Assembly: GCA_010015805.1 (NCBI GenBank)
Contig: ML978127.1
Coordinates: forward strand, 310,001-374,000
Direction of reading: 5' to 3'
DNA from: Rhizodiscina lignyota
Lineage: Eukaryota; Ascomycota; Dothideomycetes; Aulographales; Rhizodiscinaceae
Length of the DNA stretch: 64,000 nt
In this document: piece by piece, positions 22,285 to 33,012 of the stretch
Layout of the letters: each line of letters starts with the position of its first letter
How positions within the stretch are numbered: position 1 is the first letter of the stretch
Notes under the pieces: model-generated
Told to the model about the DNA's origin: nothing
The model's input: only the letters and a program-made list of their open reading frames with translations
Databases searched by the model: none
Translations under genes and position numbers: made by a program

Positions 22285-24115
22285 GGGAAGGATATGAGCG
22301 GCGCGGATGTCGTTCAACACGATGAAGAGCTCCGGCAAAAGATACCCTAGATGTGCAAATTGTTGGGCCACTTTCTCAGGGTCGATGTGCTTCTTGATGT
22401 TTCTTATCTCTTCTTCCAGAGTTACCTCGAGAGAATAATTTGGTTTCCCCTTGGGCTCTGCTCGATGCTCTGCGAGTTTTTTCTCCCTCCATTGGAGAGC
22501 ATGGCCGAGCATGAAAAGTCGAGCTTCACATTCAAGACCTCATTATTGTCACCATTCCTATGGGAATGAAGAGCGCTAACTCAATATACAGAATTGTCTT
22601 TCGCAGAATGTGGCAGATACCGGGAGTTTTGTTCGAACTCTTAATCATGCTTTGCAGCAGTCACATTCGAGTGCGCACCGAAATCTGAAGCAAAGTGGAT
22701 TTGCTCCCCAAAACTATGCTTTCGACCTGGTGCTGGATCTGGCATACATGGAATAAGGATGGACACCTGCAAACTTCGCTGCAGTGATCTCCAATGCCTT
22801 GGATCACACGACGCCGTCGTATGGATGTATAATTCATTTCAGGACAGGCCGGGTGTGTTGATGCCTTACTATATAGTAATTCTGATGGTTACACGACGTT
22901 TCTAGATGGGACGAGTAGAAATCAATTCCAAGGCACGGCTACCTTCTTAGCAAGCAATATTACAGAAGAATAAAAAAACCCTATGCAATCACAGTACTCA
23001 GGACTGCGCAGACTAAATACCATCTAACCTTACAGCGACCTTTTCAAGAAAGGGGGCGACGGAGAGAAGTGCCTACCTATGGTGGATCCCTCCACCAACC
23101 CACTACGAGGAGGATGGGGCACTTACGGTCGCGCATATCATACCTTGATAGGTGGAGATCCGCAGCATGAAGTTTTACCTGTACGTTATTCTCTTTCCTT
23201 AGGTTCGTACTCCGTAGGGCAGAGGGACATGCTTGTAACCACCTGCACCAGGGGCGGGCCAGGCCAGGATTGCTCTCTCAGCCACGTCAGCAGCTCGCTT
23301 CGAAAGTTCGAAGAGTACGGAGAACTCCTGCGCGTTGCGCATTATTCCCATACAATGCAGTGCTGGTGATTTTGACCCAGCAGGTTGCCAGACACCGTGA
23401 TCTGCGCACTGCGATCGACAAGCGCTATGGACGCTATTTGCACCTCCGAAGTCCGTCTGCAGCTTGACCACGCTCATCACCTCCAACTGTGAGCACGCAC
23501 CATGCTCCTCCAGCCACTCCATCAAATTTTCTCGCCTCAGACCTACATGGCACTTTGCGTTTACACGAGTGGGGAGTACATGCAAAAGAAGAATTGACGA
23601 AATGTGTCGAGGGCGTTGTACAACCACCCTGATGATTCACGACGCCATACTTCCAGCTTCTATCAGCAGGGATGCAAGGTGCAGGCTGTACTACTGGCGG
23701 CATTCACGAACTCAGCTGCTAGCAGATTGAAAGATATCTACCTCGCGACCGGCATTTCAGCACTTCAAATGCTCCGATGAAACCTTTATCTCTCCCCAGA
23801 CGCCTCGGGTCGCCATTTCATTCGTTGCAACCTTTCCTCTTTCAGTGCTAGCAATCCCCATTGCGGTTGGCAGGTGGTAGGTAGCTGGCTCCTCCCAGCA
23901 CATCGGCCCCACGATTGTGCGGTTGATCTGCATCACAGCAACTGTCTACGCTTCCGCCATTTCGATAAACGCAAGCCTCGTTCATAAAGTGGAGCAATTT
24001 TGGATTGACGTGCAGAGGATTAAAGATTTGCTCGCGCCTCGATAACAATATTGCAGCGTCTCTTTTCCTCTCCTCGGCCGTGCTACTGCGCAGGAAGAAC
24101 AAACCGCTGGTCGCT
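22285..24115. other. Long intergenic region, no gene supported
   Basis: 1.8 kb between two plus-strand genes. A minus-strand frame at 23199-23627 is open for 142 codons, but it begins at a GTG and has no family signal. Another TACTCCGTA word is at 23208-23216. The last 200 bp form the promoter and 5' UTR of the DUF3112-like gene. Confidence 0.5.
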
Positions 24116-26133
24116 ATGTCTTCTTCACAGGTAACTACTCTTCCACGCGCCGCTCGCGTGCTCCAGACGCTAACTTTACGTCCGCAGGGATCGGGGGTGA
24201 GCTATCCTGCACCGGCGCACCCAATGGCGCCTCCAGGACCACCATACCCTCCACAGACTGCAAGCCTGGGAGGTATACCAAATGTCAAAGTCGATGTGCC
24301 AATCACGAGCGTGTTCTTATTGCTATTTATTCTTGGAGCAATTGCGCATATGGCAATATTCCAAATGAATCGAAAACAGGCGCATAAGTTCTTTCTGTCC
24401 TTGGTGATGTTCGGTGAGTTTACCTATGTTGCGTCGGATGGATCCTATTCTTCAACGAAGAACTTGATTGAACAATGCTAATCACGAAATTAGTTTTCTG
24501 CATGTGCAGAATAGTCACCATGGCCCTTCGCATCGCATGGGCAACTCAGCAGCATAATGTCAAACTGGGCATCGCGGCCATGATATTTGTCGCAGCAGGC
24601 ACAGTCCTCTTGTACATCATCAATCTGCTCTTCGCACAGCGCATCATCCGCGCACAGCATCCAAACTGGGGCTGGCATCGTGCATTCGACGGCGGCTTCC
24701 GTGTCATCGTCATCGTCATTATTGTGACACTGATCATGCTCATCACCGTCACGGTTCAATCATTTTACACTCTTTCAGAGAGGAAGCACAATATCGACCG
24801 CGATATTCAACTATATGGGAGCACCTTCTATACTTTTGTCGCCTTCCTACCTATCCTGCTAGTCATCATCGGGCTGCTTATCCCCCGTCGTATCCGAGTG
24901 GAAAAGTTCGGTAGCGGACGGTTTCGCACGAAGATCTTTACATTGTTGCTTGCCTCTTTCTTGCTTACCTTGGGCGCTGCATGGCGTTGTGGGACAGCCT
25001 TCGCTCCGCTTGTGCCTCGAACGCAAAGCCCATGGTACTTCAGCAAAGCCTGCTTTTACGTCTTCGATTTTGGTGTTGAAGCCGTCGTCGTTTTCCTCTA
25101 CATCTTTGTACGCGTGGACAGACGATTCCACATTCCAGATGGTGCAAAAGGACTGGGCGCATATATCAAGGGCGAGACAGAGTACAAGCGTGAAAGTGGA
25201 CATGTTCTGCTTCCCGCCCACGTCAACGACCACGAAGGCAACGTGACGGAGAGCAAGGCGAACTTGCCGGCCACACTGCGCGTGTACTCCGAGGAGGAGC
25301 TCTTCGACGATTCCGCAACATTGGCCGAGACGCTGAAGTACGGGCACACGAGCCTGGAGCTCGATCGTATGAGCGGACGGTGGATGCTCCAGAGCCAGAG
25401 CACACACAGCCTATACTCGCCTTTCAGCCCATACCAACTCCCAGCCAGCTCACGTGGCTCAGATAGCACGCACGTCTACTCGGCGGTCGAGATGCCTCGG
25501 GCGTCAAGCGTGCCAATCACGAGATATGAAGCGGGAGACGTCAAATGGGAGACAATTAGCATGGCACATACGCATGCGCCGAGCTTCGACGGTGGGAAGC
25601 AAGATGCCGAAGCCATGAGCCTGGTCAGCGATAACAACAGCCGATATTCGCTGCCTACAAGGGTTCCGCCAAGTCATGCAAGAGGAGGAGATACCTGGGC
25701 GAGTCTGGCAAAGGAGCAGTTGAGGCCAAAGAGCGTCATAAGCGCTAGGCCCGTCGTGGCGACCGCTTCACTCGCGAAAGAAATGTCGGCAATCGAAGCA
25801 GGGACGACATCGCCGCCTGCATCAAGAGAGGCGAACGATATGACGATTGAGGACCGCGAGAAGACGCGTATCATGGACGCAGAGTGGGCCGCGTCACGAG
25901 GCCACATGCGCAAGAGCAGTTGGCGGAGTAGCGTGGAGAAAGAGATGCGGCTGAGTGAAGACATCTCGGATGAGAAGAGACCGTTCGTCGAGAGCAGGAG
26001 AAGTTTGACCAGCGTAAGAGAGTTGAATGAGGAGGGAGAAGAGCGTGTTCCAGCAATGTCACAAGTCCTGGCCACAGAGAAAAGTGAGGAGGCAGAGTTG
26101 GATGAGAAGAAACCCTTGAAGGAGGATCTGTAA
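24116..26133 (+). CDS. Multi-pass membrane protein with long cytoplasmic tail (DUF3112-like)
   Basis: Three exons: 24116-24130 (five codons), 24188-24413 and 24494-26133; the product is 626 aa. The first intron carries GCTAAC. The N-terminal ~310 residues hold about seven hydrophobic helices (for example ITSVFLLLFILGAIAHMAIF, IAAMIFVAAGTVLLYIINLLF, VIVIVIIVTLIMLITVTV and FVAFLPILLVIIGLLI). The conserved block FCMCRIVTMALRIAWA is what I associate with the fungal DUF3112 family. The C-terminal ~320 residues are a polar, Ser/Glu-rich tail with many possible phosphorylation sites. The topology resembles a receptor or sensor, but no function is established for the family. It is probably in the plasma membrane. 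Confidence 0.8.
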
Positions 26134-26310
26134 TGCAATGAGTTTGTATAAACCCTATGATGTGTTATGATCGGCGCAATTGGGAGGACAGGATATGCTT
26201 GTTTAAATGGGAGTTTTGCATGATTGATATCCGACGCGTATGGCAAGCGAGTTCAGTATAGAGAGATACGTAATTGACCTGTCTGCAGTCAGTAAATATC
26301 TTCCTAACTT

Positions 26311-28017
26311 CTAATTCGCCTGCTTATAGCAGTACTTCTCAAAACACTTCCCACACACCGCAGGCAGCCTTCCTCTCGTCTTCTTCATCAAGATACATCC
26401 TAAGCACACCGGCCACTCTGGATCTCCATTCTGGCTCGCCACCTGTGCTCCATTCGCAATCATTCCATCCGTCTGATTAGGCTTGTACTGCATCAACGTC
26501 GTCGCCATGCCCGACGGATAGCTAAATTGCGCGTTGGGCAAGTAAATCATCGTCACAGTATTTGGCTCGCTGCACCCAAATGCTAGCGCGTGGCTTGTGA
26601 GGTTACGCGATATGAACTCTAGCTGTGGCGGAATGTACGGCATCTTGTGCAATCCGGCAGCGAGGGCCTCGACGTAAGTCTGGCGAATAGCAGTGCCATC
26701 GGGTAAGTGGTTTGTATCTGCCGAATTGTCATTCACAATTACGACATCAACGTCGCGGGCGGTCTGGATGAGCGGCCAAATAGGGTTGTTCTGATTGCTC
26801 TCGCCGCCATCAACAAGCATGAGCTCTCTGTCGGCTGCAACGAGCGGTGCCGTGGACAAGTTGAAGAACGGGTTTGGATAAGTGGCGTAGAAATCGTGTG
26901 TATTCTTCTGGTGCAACGGATGTAAGATCTTCTGAAATTTCGGCAAGAGGTCGAGAAGCCTCCCGGCAAGACTTTCTTGACGTGCGAAAGGGTAGCAGTA
27001 CTCATTGAAGAGATGCGAGCTCGTGCCGAGAACGTAACCTAGGTTGTCGTACCCGTTGTAGCACCGTGTGAACAGAGTGCCATTAGGTATGGGAAGTTGA
27101 GGCAACAGAGAGCCGTTCTTGGGCTTTTTGACTTTCGTAATGTTGGCCGAGGCCGGAAGGGAGCCCAGGAAGCGGGACTGCACAAAAGAGTGGACGCCCC
27201 TGTCCCATGAGCCCATTTCATAGGGGTGGAACTCGTATTGCGTAGCGTTTGCCTTTGGGAGGCACTGCCCTTTTGAGGTGAGAACCCCGAGGCTGGTAAT
27301 GATGGGGTATGGGGCTTCGCCCTTCTGGATGCTTGAGAGTGCTGTAAGGCCGGATAGAGTGGTTGTTGCACCACCATCTGGGAGAAGTTGGTACGCAAGC
27401 AAAGTACCCCAAACATCTGTGAGTGTGTTGTCGAACCCTGCATCCTCCTTGCTCTCAATTGACTTATGAGCTGTCTTGTAATGTTTCCAGTCTGACCCGC
27501 TATCTGGGAAGAAGTATGAATTGGCGAATGTCTTCTTCCAGAGCGAGTCCTTCAACTCCGTAACCAAGGGGAAATTGTGGCTCGCGAGAGACGAGAGAAG
27601 CCAGCTTCCTCCAGACAATCCTGCGTGGTATGTAAAAGCTTGGTACAGGCCACTCACGGCGCTTGAGTTTGTTTTCTCTCGTCCGTCAAATCCTTTAACG
27701 ACTCCGGCGCCTGCAAGGCACGCGCGAAATCCTCCGCCGCTCGACGTTAACGCGATGGTTGGAATGTAGCGAGTATCAAAACCAGCTTTGAGACCACCAA
27801 GCCAAATCTTCAGTGCCATCGATGCTTTCGGCTTCCGATTCGCAAGGAATAGTGCCTCTCCCGGGGAGATGCCCACTGCGTTGCGGACAATGTTTCCATC
27901 TTGGGGACACTGGGCGATAAAGGGAGCGTAACCTGTGATGTTATTGAGGCTCCATGACCAAGCCGATACAAACGGACAGCTCGCTATGAAGATAATTGCA
28001 GCGTCAGAAATATGCAT
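26311..28017 (-). CDS. Secreted phospholipase B / lysophospholipase
   Basis: Single exon of 568 aa. The first true ATG is at 28017 (MHISDAAIIFIASCPFVSA, a signal peptide); upstream codons are non-ATG. It shows the three fungal PLB/cPLA2 catalytic blocks: SSGGGFRACLAGAG with the arginine, the nucleophile elbow GLSGGSW with Ser at about residue 135, and VDGGESNQNNPIWPL with the catalytic aspartate. Several N-glycosylation sequons and paired cysteines near the C-terminus (CLGC, CGKCFEKYC) fit a secreted or wall-bound protein. The enzyme releases fatty acids from phospholipids and lysophospholipids and is linked to nutrition and virulence in several fungi. No clear GPI-anchor tail is seen, so free secretion is more likely. 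Confidence 0.92.
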   Translation of the reverse strand: MHISDAAIIFIASCPFVSAWSWSLNNITGYAPFIAQCPQDGNIVRNAVGISPGEALFLANRKPKASMALKIWLGGLKAGFDTRYIPTIALTSSGGGFRACLAGAGVVKGFDGREKTNSSAVSGLYQAFTYHAGLSGGSWLLSSLASHNFPLVTELKDSLWKKTFANSYFFPDSGSDWKHYKTAHKSIESKEDAGFDNTLTDVWGTLLAYQLLPDGGATTTLSGLTALSSIQKGEAPYPIITSLGVLTSKGQCLPKANATQYEFHPYEMGSWDRGVHSFVQSRFLGSLPASANITKVKKPKNGSLLPQLPIPNGTLFTRCYNGYDNLGYVLGTSSHLFNEYCYPFARQESLAGRLLDLLPKFQKILHPLHQKNTHDFYATYPNPFFNLSTAPLVAADRELMLVDGGESNQNNPIWPLIQTARDVDVVIVNDNSADTNHLPDGTAIRQTYVEALAAGLHKMPYIPPQLEFISRNLTSHALAFGCSEPNTVTMIYLPNAQFSYPSGMATTLMQYKPNQTDGMIANGAQVASQNGDPEWPVCLGCILMKKTRGRLPAVCGKCFEKYCYKQAN

Positions 28018-29275
28018 GGCGAACAGCAAACGAGAGTGAGAGGCTTTGACACGCGCTGGGAGGGCGCAGGCATGGTGGCCAAGAGTGGACTATGGGGCAT
28101 ACAAGTCCCTTTCGCGAGAAAATATTTTGTGTGGACAAGACTGCAACCTGCCTGTCATGAGATAGAGTGTTCTCATGATGGACCTCATCGCGGGCTCAAC
28201 AGCAGAGCGGGAGACGAGCCCAACTCAATGAAAGAGCCTTTGATTAGCATCAGGGTCGATACAGGCGTCGCTAATATAGCTCCCTTGCACATGCTGGGCG
28301 GTCATAAGCTGTTTACCATTTGTGCTTCGGATTCAGCATAGTGTGCCATTGGCTCAAGTAATTGTTGATGGTGGGGTAGGTACGTGTGCAACTGAGGGGA
28401 ATGAAGCATGATGTCTTCTCGAAGGAAGAGGTAGCCAGCAAGAGCATAATGTCTGTGAGAGGATAATCTCGCCTCGAGACAGGATTGCGCAAGGTGGTAA
28501 GGACTGGATAGAGGCCGTGACGTTATCGAGCGAAATAGCGCTGTGATTAGGTACGAAGGCTCTAAACTATAATATGCTCTGAGAAAGCAAAAATAACTGA
28601 GAGCATTGCAAAAGGGCGAGGAAAGCAATCGCCAAGACAGACAACGTACGGATCGCCTGGGCAGGTAGGTTGATGCCTCGTGACGATGTGGTTTGCAGAG
28701 GAACTGGAGATCGGCCCCACCCAGGGCTTTGTACACTTGTTTCAGGTTGCCCCTTTTCCGTGAACAACTTCACTTCACCTTTGTTGGAACCTACGAAAAC
28801 ACTTCATCAACGCGGCAATCGGATACTTGACGATGTTATTATGTGCTAGTTTGAAGCCTAGTGCGAAGCACATTCCTAGTGTTTACTGATACGATACATA
28901 ATATATCTAAATCGCTAAGGTATGGACGACGAGGCTATTCGAAACGATTTCAAGAACTTAATTGCTCCGCGGTTCAATGATCCCATATTCCTGCAAAATC
29001 AGTCCGCGGACCGGTCCACATAGATCATCAAAAGCGACGTACACTGGAAGTAGCAAAGACATGTGCCCGTTGATGATGATGAACCCTCGTCATTCCGCGG
29101 AGCACGTGATTTAATCACGTAGACGCCTGAGGTGTTTTATTTCACTTTAAGTCTATTTATTATTTTCCGTACTCACTCAGTCTTCCTCTTCTTCTGCTGG
29201 CCTTGCTTTCAATGCCTTTGAGATTCTGACATCGTCGCTCAAATCTGCCTTGCTATCCTGAATTTGTTCGTCAAT
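28018..29275. other. Divergent intergenic region between phospholipase B and GH76 genes
   Basis: 1.26 kb between two divergent secretory-pathway genes. No ORF with support. The GH76-proximal end carries the dyad at 29104-29120. Confidence 0.55.
29104..29120. promoter_or_regulatory. 17-bp dyad containing an E-box-like CACGTG, upstream of GH76 gene
   Basis: ACGTGATT-T-AATCACGT is a perfect 8-bp inverted repeat with one central base, 155 bp before the GH76 ATG; the left arm overlaps CACGTG. Dyads of this kind are often bound by bZIP or bHLH dimers. The factor is not known. Confidence 0.45.
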
Positions 29276-30929
29276 ATGGTATCTCTTAGGATTCCCCTCG
29301 TGGCAGCGTTAGTGGTGGCAGGCCTCGCACAGAATGTCGCCCAAGCGATCGACCTGGATCTTAACAACACAGGTTCCGTCCTATCTTGATGTAACGAATC
29401 GCCGATACTGACTGAAACACAGACAGCATCAAGGCCGCCGCAAGTACAGTCGCAGATGGAATGATGAAATTCTACATCGGTAACCTGCCAGGTCAAACCC
29501 CAGGCCTGCTTCAACCACCATATTATTGGTGGGAAGCGGGAGCTATGTGGGGACAAGTAATGAGACACCAAACCATGCAAATGTTTTTGTTGAGCTCACT
29601 CTCTTCGTAGTTGATCGAGTATTGGCATTATACGGGCGATTCAACATACAACGATGTTGTCCAGGAAGCACTCCTCTTTCAATCCGCTCCAACAAAAGAC
29701 TATATGCCAGTCAACCAAACGAAATCAGAAGGAAACGATGACCAACTCTTCTGGGCTTTTGCTGTCATGTCTGCAGCCGAAACGCTATTTCCGAACCCCC
29801 CGCAAGATCAGCCACAATGGCTTGCACTTGCGCAAGCTGTGTTCAATCAACAAATATCTCGTTGGAACCCCGAACTTTGTGGTGGAGGCTTGAGGTGGCA
29901 GATCTACAACTTCAACATCGGCTGGAACTACAAAAATGCCATATCGAATGGCGGACTATTTCAGCTATCCGCAAGACTCGCGAGATACACACTTCATCAG
30001 ACCTACGCGGACTGGGCTGAGAAAGTGTACGACTGGATGGCCCAGAGCCCGATCATGGTCACAAATAGCTCGTCTTATGACGTCTACGACGGGGTGACTA
30101 CAGATCATAATTGCTCAGCAGCAGATGTTGAAAAGGTAACAACAATTACCTAGATCGTTTTGCATCGACATACTGACATCTGGACAGGTACTGTGGACCT
30201 ATAATATTGGAACTATGATCAATGGATGTGCATACGTAAGCTATATGCAACAATTGCGGTTTGACTTGACTTTTACTGACACGGCGCAGATGTACAATTA
30301 TGTTCGTTGCTCGTTACATCCATCGTCAGTCTCTGCTACTACCTTAACTCTAGCAGACCAATGGCTCCAATGTATGGGCCGAGCGCCTTAACGGCTTTAT
30401 CAATGGGAGCTCAGTCTATTTCCCTAACGGCGACGTGATGGACGAGATTTCCATGGATCAATGCCAAGTGACAAACGCCTGTACCCAAGATCAGCCCTCG
30501 TACAGAGCCTACCTGGCTCGCTGGCTCGCTACCACTACGCAAATGGCACCCTACACCTTCAACCATATCGCTCCTCTTCTCCAGGCATCCGCCAAAGGCG
30601 CAGCAGGCCAATGCTCGGGCGGTGACGACGGCAAGACGTGCGGCCGAAACTGGACGAGTACTGAATGGGATGGGTATACGGGCGTGGGCGAGCAGATGAG
30701 TGCGTTGAGCGTTATTCAGAGCAACTTGGTTTCGACGGCTGCCGCGCCCGCTGGGCAGGATAATGGCGGGACGAGTGAGGGAGATCCGGGCGCTGGCATT
30801 GTGGACCCGAATGTGCACGACATGCGACCGATTACTACGGTGGATAAGGCAGGCAGTTGGGTGTTGACAGGGGTAATGCTGTTGGTGTTGATGGCTGGCG
30901 CCATTTCTATGGGCTACGGAGACGATTGA
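29276..30929 (+). CDS. GH76 mannan endo-1,6-alpha-mannosidase, Dfg5/Dcw1-like
   Basis: Six exons: 29276-29372, 29423-29556, 29611-30135, 30188-30235, 30290-30301 and 30357-30929. Introns are 50-55 nt and the product is 462 aa. The fifth exon is a 12-nt microexon (MYNY); reading through its upstream intron would also stay open, but the family motif AYMYNYTNGS supports splicing. A signal peptide ([19 protein letters not shown]) starts the protein. The paired catalytic aspartates are in [15 protein letters not shown]-terminal hydrophobic stretch ([17 protein letters not shown]) looks like a GPI-anchor signal. Dfg5/Dcw1 enzymes cross-link GPI-anchored glycoproteins into the cell wall and support hyphal growth. 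Filamentous fungi usually carry several copies. Confidence 0.9.
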
Positions 30930-32270
30930 AAGAATTGGCGATGAGAGCAACGAGCCATCTCACTCTTCAGATTTGATATCGCTTGTTGTTGAGGGTATCA
31001 AATATCGCTCGCGAAAAAAGAATTTGATCCTTCAGAGCCTTGGAGGGAGCACTTGAAGTGTGCAGGGGACAGCGAGAGAACGAGTTGACTGCAAAGACAT
31101 CCAGCATGAAGGATGAGGATTGCCTCAATCGATCTGTACCTCAACAAATGTTTACGGCGTATATGAGATGCTTACGGTCAGCAATGCCATGAGGATTTTG
31201 CAAGCTCCAAGATGTATAGTTTGAGGCGGGAGAACTTGACCAAGTCTCACGAATCCCACACAGGCTTAAAAAGCCACATACGTACTCCGTAACGTCACAA
31301 TGTATTTTAACCACGAAAGAACCGACGATCTCGCTGTGCTTGATCCGGATTTCCTAATAATATTGAAGCTACGTTAGAATAAGGGCTTGCTCAGGAAAGA
31401 TTGCTAAAACTATTTTAATTTGAAGCTTAAGCCATCGTTGCCTCCACTTTACGCTCGAAACATTGGCCACCCGCTGAATATCTAAGGCAAATGCATGTAC
31501 TCAGGTGCTGCGAACGGGCACTGCCTTAATTTAATTGCAATTTTAAGAATATCAGGACGATTAGCGATCATTCTTCTAGGATGCAGGGATTCTAGTTTTC
31601 GCAGGGCTTTGATGGTTAAGCTTGTTAATGTGGAGTGATCGACGCGTTCAAATACCGCATCAGGCTGAGATAAACGAAAGCAGATCGGCAACGGAGTACG
31701 GAGTAAGATGTTTAAAAAAGCGAGCCAGTCGCTTCCCTCCCAGGCCCTGCATAATATGACGACAGTGGACCTCTTCTCTGAAGCTTCGGAGGCTGTAACC
31801 TGCAGAGATCGTCCCATGGCTTTGGGGCACAGCAAACAAAGTCTTGCTCAATGAAGATTCAATTCCTGAAGTAGTAAGCCTTCATGTGTGGATCTGCATC
31901 TGTTCCTCATATTCTTTGCTAACTCGGAACTGTCAACTCGAATGTGATTCGTGCCATCGTCTACGGTACTCGACTTCATGTTCAGCGACTAACTGACTGT
32001 CGCTGGTTCACAGTTGCTCAGATGTGTATAAGTATTGCTTCATCTCCTCTCCATTCAATCCAGCATCAAACAACAACAACTCAAACAATCTCAACGAATT
32101 TTCCTACCGTCTTATTTCCTATTTTCTATTTCCTATTTCCTATTTCCTACCTGTTATCGCACAGTCCTTCGACAACCCAACGACGACCCAAGCAGACCAG
32201 CTCAATCATAATCCACTTCCTCATCTCATCTACTAGCCAACCCAACAACACAATCAAAACCACAACCACA
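30930..32270. other. Intergenic, promoter of the small secreted protein gene
   Basis: 1.34 kb with no supported gene. It includes TACTCCGTA (31283-31291) and TACGGAGTA (31697-31705), an AT-rich stretch around 31360-31560, and the pyrimidine repeat at 32113-32147 close to the next ATG. Confidence 0.55.
32113..32147 (+). repeat. Five 7-bp TATTTCC-type units in a promoter
   Basis: Five consecutive 7-bp units (TATTTCC, TATTTTC, then TATTTCC three times) lie 124 bp before the ATG of the small secreted protein, in a strongly pyrimidine-rich tract. CT-rich tracts mark the transcription start zone of highly expressed fungal genes, so this may be core promoter. Confidence 0.8.
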
Positions 32271-32669
32271 ATGCAGTTCTCCACCGTCTTCATCGCCACC
32301 ATTCTGGCAGCCACCTCCACTATCGCTGCCCCAACCAAGAACAACGCAGAGGAAGTCCACCAGCTCGGCAAGCGCGTCGCGGCCAACACGCAATCCTGCT
32401 CCGCGAGGGACAACGGCGTATCGAGCGCCGAATACACTGTCACCATCGGCGAGCCCTTTGCCAATGGAGTCGGCTGCGGGTCTCTCAATAACGCGATCCT
32501 CGAGGCCGGTGTGCCCATTTCCGACTTCACCTGTGCTCCTGGCGGTCCAGGGGCCGACAACACGGTGGTGACGTTCACCAACCAGCAGGGACAGTCCAAG
32601 CAGATCAACACTGCGTTCGGAACGTTCTACCCGATGGTCAATGGCGGCTTCAACTGCCCGGATTTCTAG
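32271..32669 (+). CDS. Small secreted four-cysteine protein with Kex2-like propeptide
   Basis: Single exon of 132 aa. Signal peptide of about 20 residues (MQFSTVFIATILAATSTIAA), then a short propeptide ending in a Lys-Arg pair at residues 34-35, a Kex2-type site. The mature part of about 97 residues has four cysteines (43, 69, 88, 129), enough for two disulfides, and is rich in Gly, Asn and Thr. The ATG follows a CAACCACA leader and a long CT-rich tract, which suggests strong expression. No named domain is recognised. Size, cysteine count and processing fit effector-like or surface proteins of plant-associated fungi, but that role is inference only. Confidence 0.8.
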   Translation: MQFSTVFIATILAATSTIAAPTKNNAEEVHQLGKRVAANTQSCSARDNGVSSAEYTVTIGEPFANGVGCGSLNNAILEAGVPISDFTCAPGGPGADNTVVTFTNQQGQSKQINTAFGTFYPMVNGGFNCPDF

Positions 32670-33012
32670 GCAATTGAGAAACATTGGTGTGGTAATCACG
32701 GGATGAAGTTGGAAATGACGTAGAGGGAGCAGAGCAGACTGGATCTTGCCCTCGGGTACTGTACTATTAGTCACGGCGTTTCGGGACCTTAGAATGCGAG
32801 AAATACAAGACAAAAAAAGAGACTGAAAAACACTCCTTGAAATTCCTTGAACTTTCACTGTGATTTACAAAGTAGACGTTTCGAAGATCAATTGTCCGAT
32901 TGATCGCCAATTATGCCAGATGTCTCATTCGACAAAGTGGTGAGCAGTATGTACAAGAATGCAATGCAAGCATCGGAAGTCAATATCATAACAAGAGCAT
33001 AACTGTAAAGCG
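32670..33012. other. Intergenic between convergent genes
   Basis: 343 bp between the stop codons of the small secreted protein and the Pth11-like receptor. It presumably holds both 3' UTRs. Nothing else is seen. Confidence 0.6.

Noticed and set aside
21595-22512. 305-codon minus-strand open frame across the MTA phosphorylase gene
   Set aside because: It is antisense to exons 2 and 3 of a clear MTAP gene; the length follows from the sense codon pattern, and it has no family match.
23199-23627. 142-codon minus-strand frame
   Set aside because: Starts at GTG, has no recognised domain and no neighbouring exons.
24859-25407. 182-codon minus-strand frame inside the DUF3112-like gene
   Set aside because: Shadow of the sense coding sequence; no start context, domain or splice logic.
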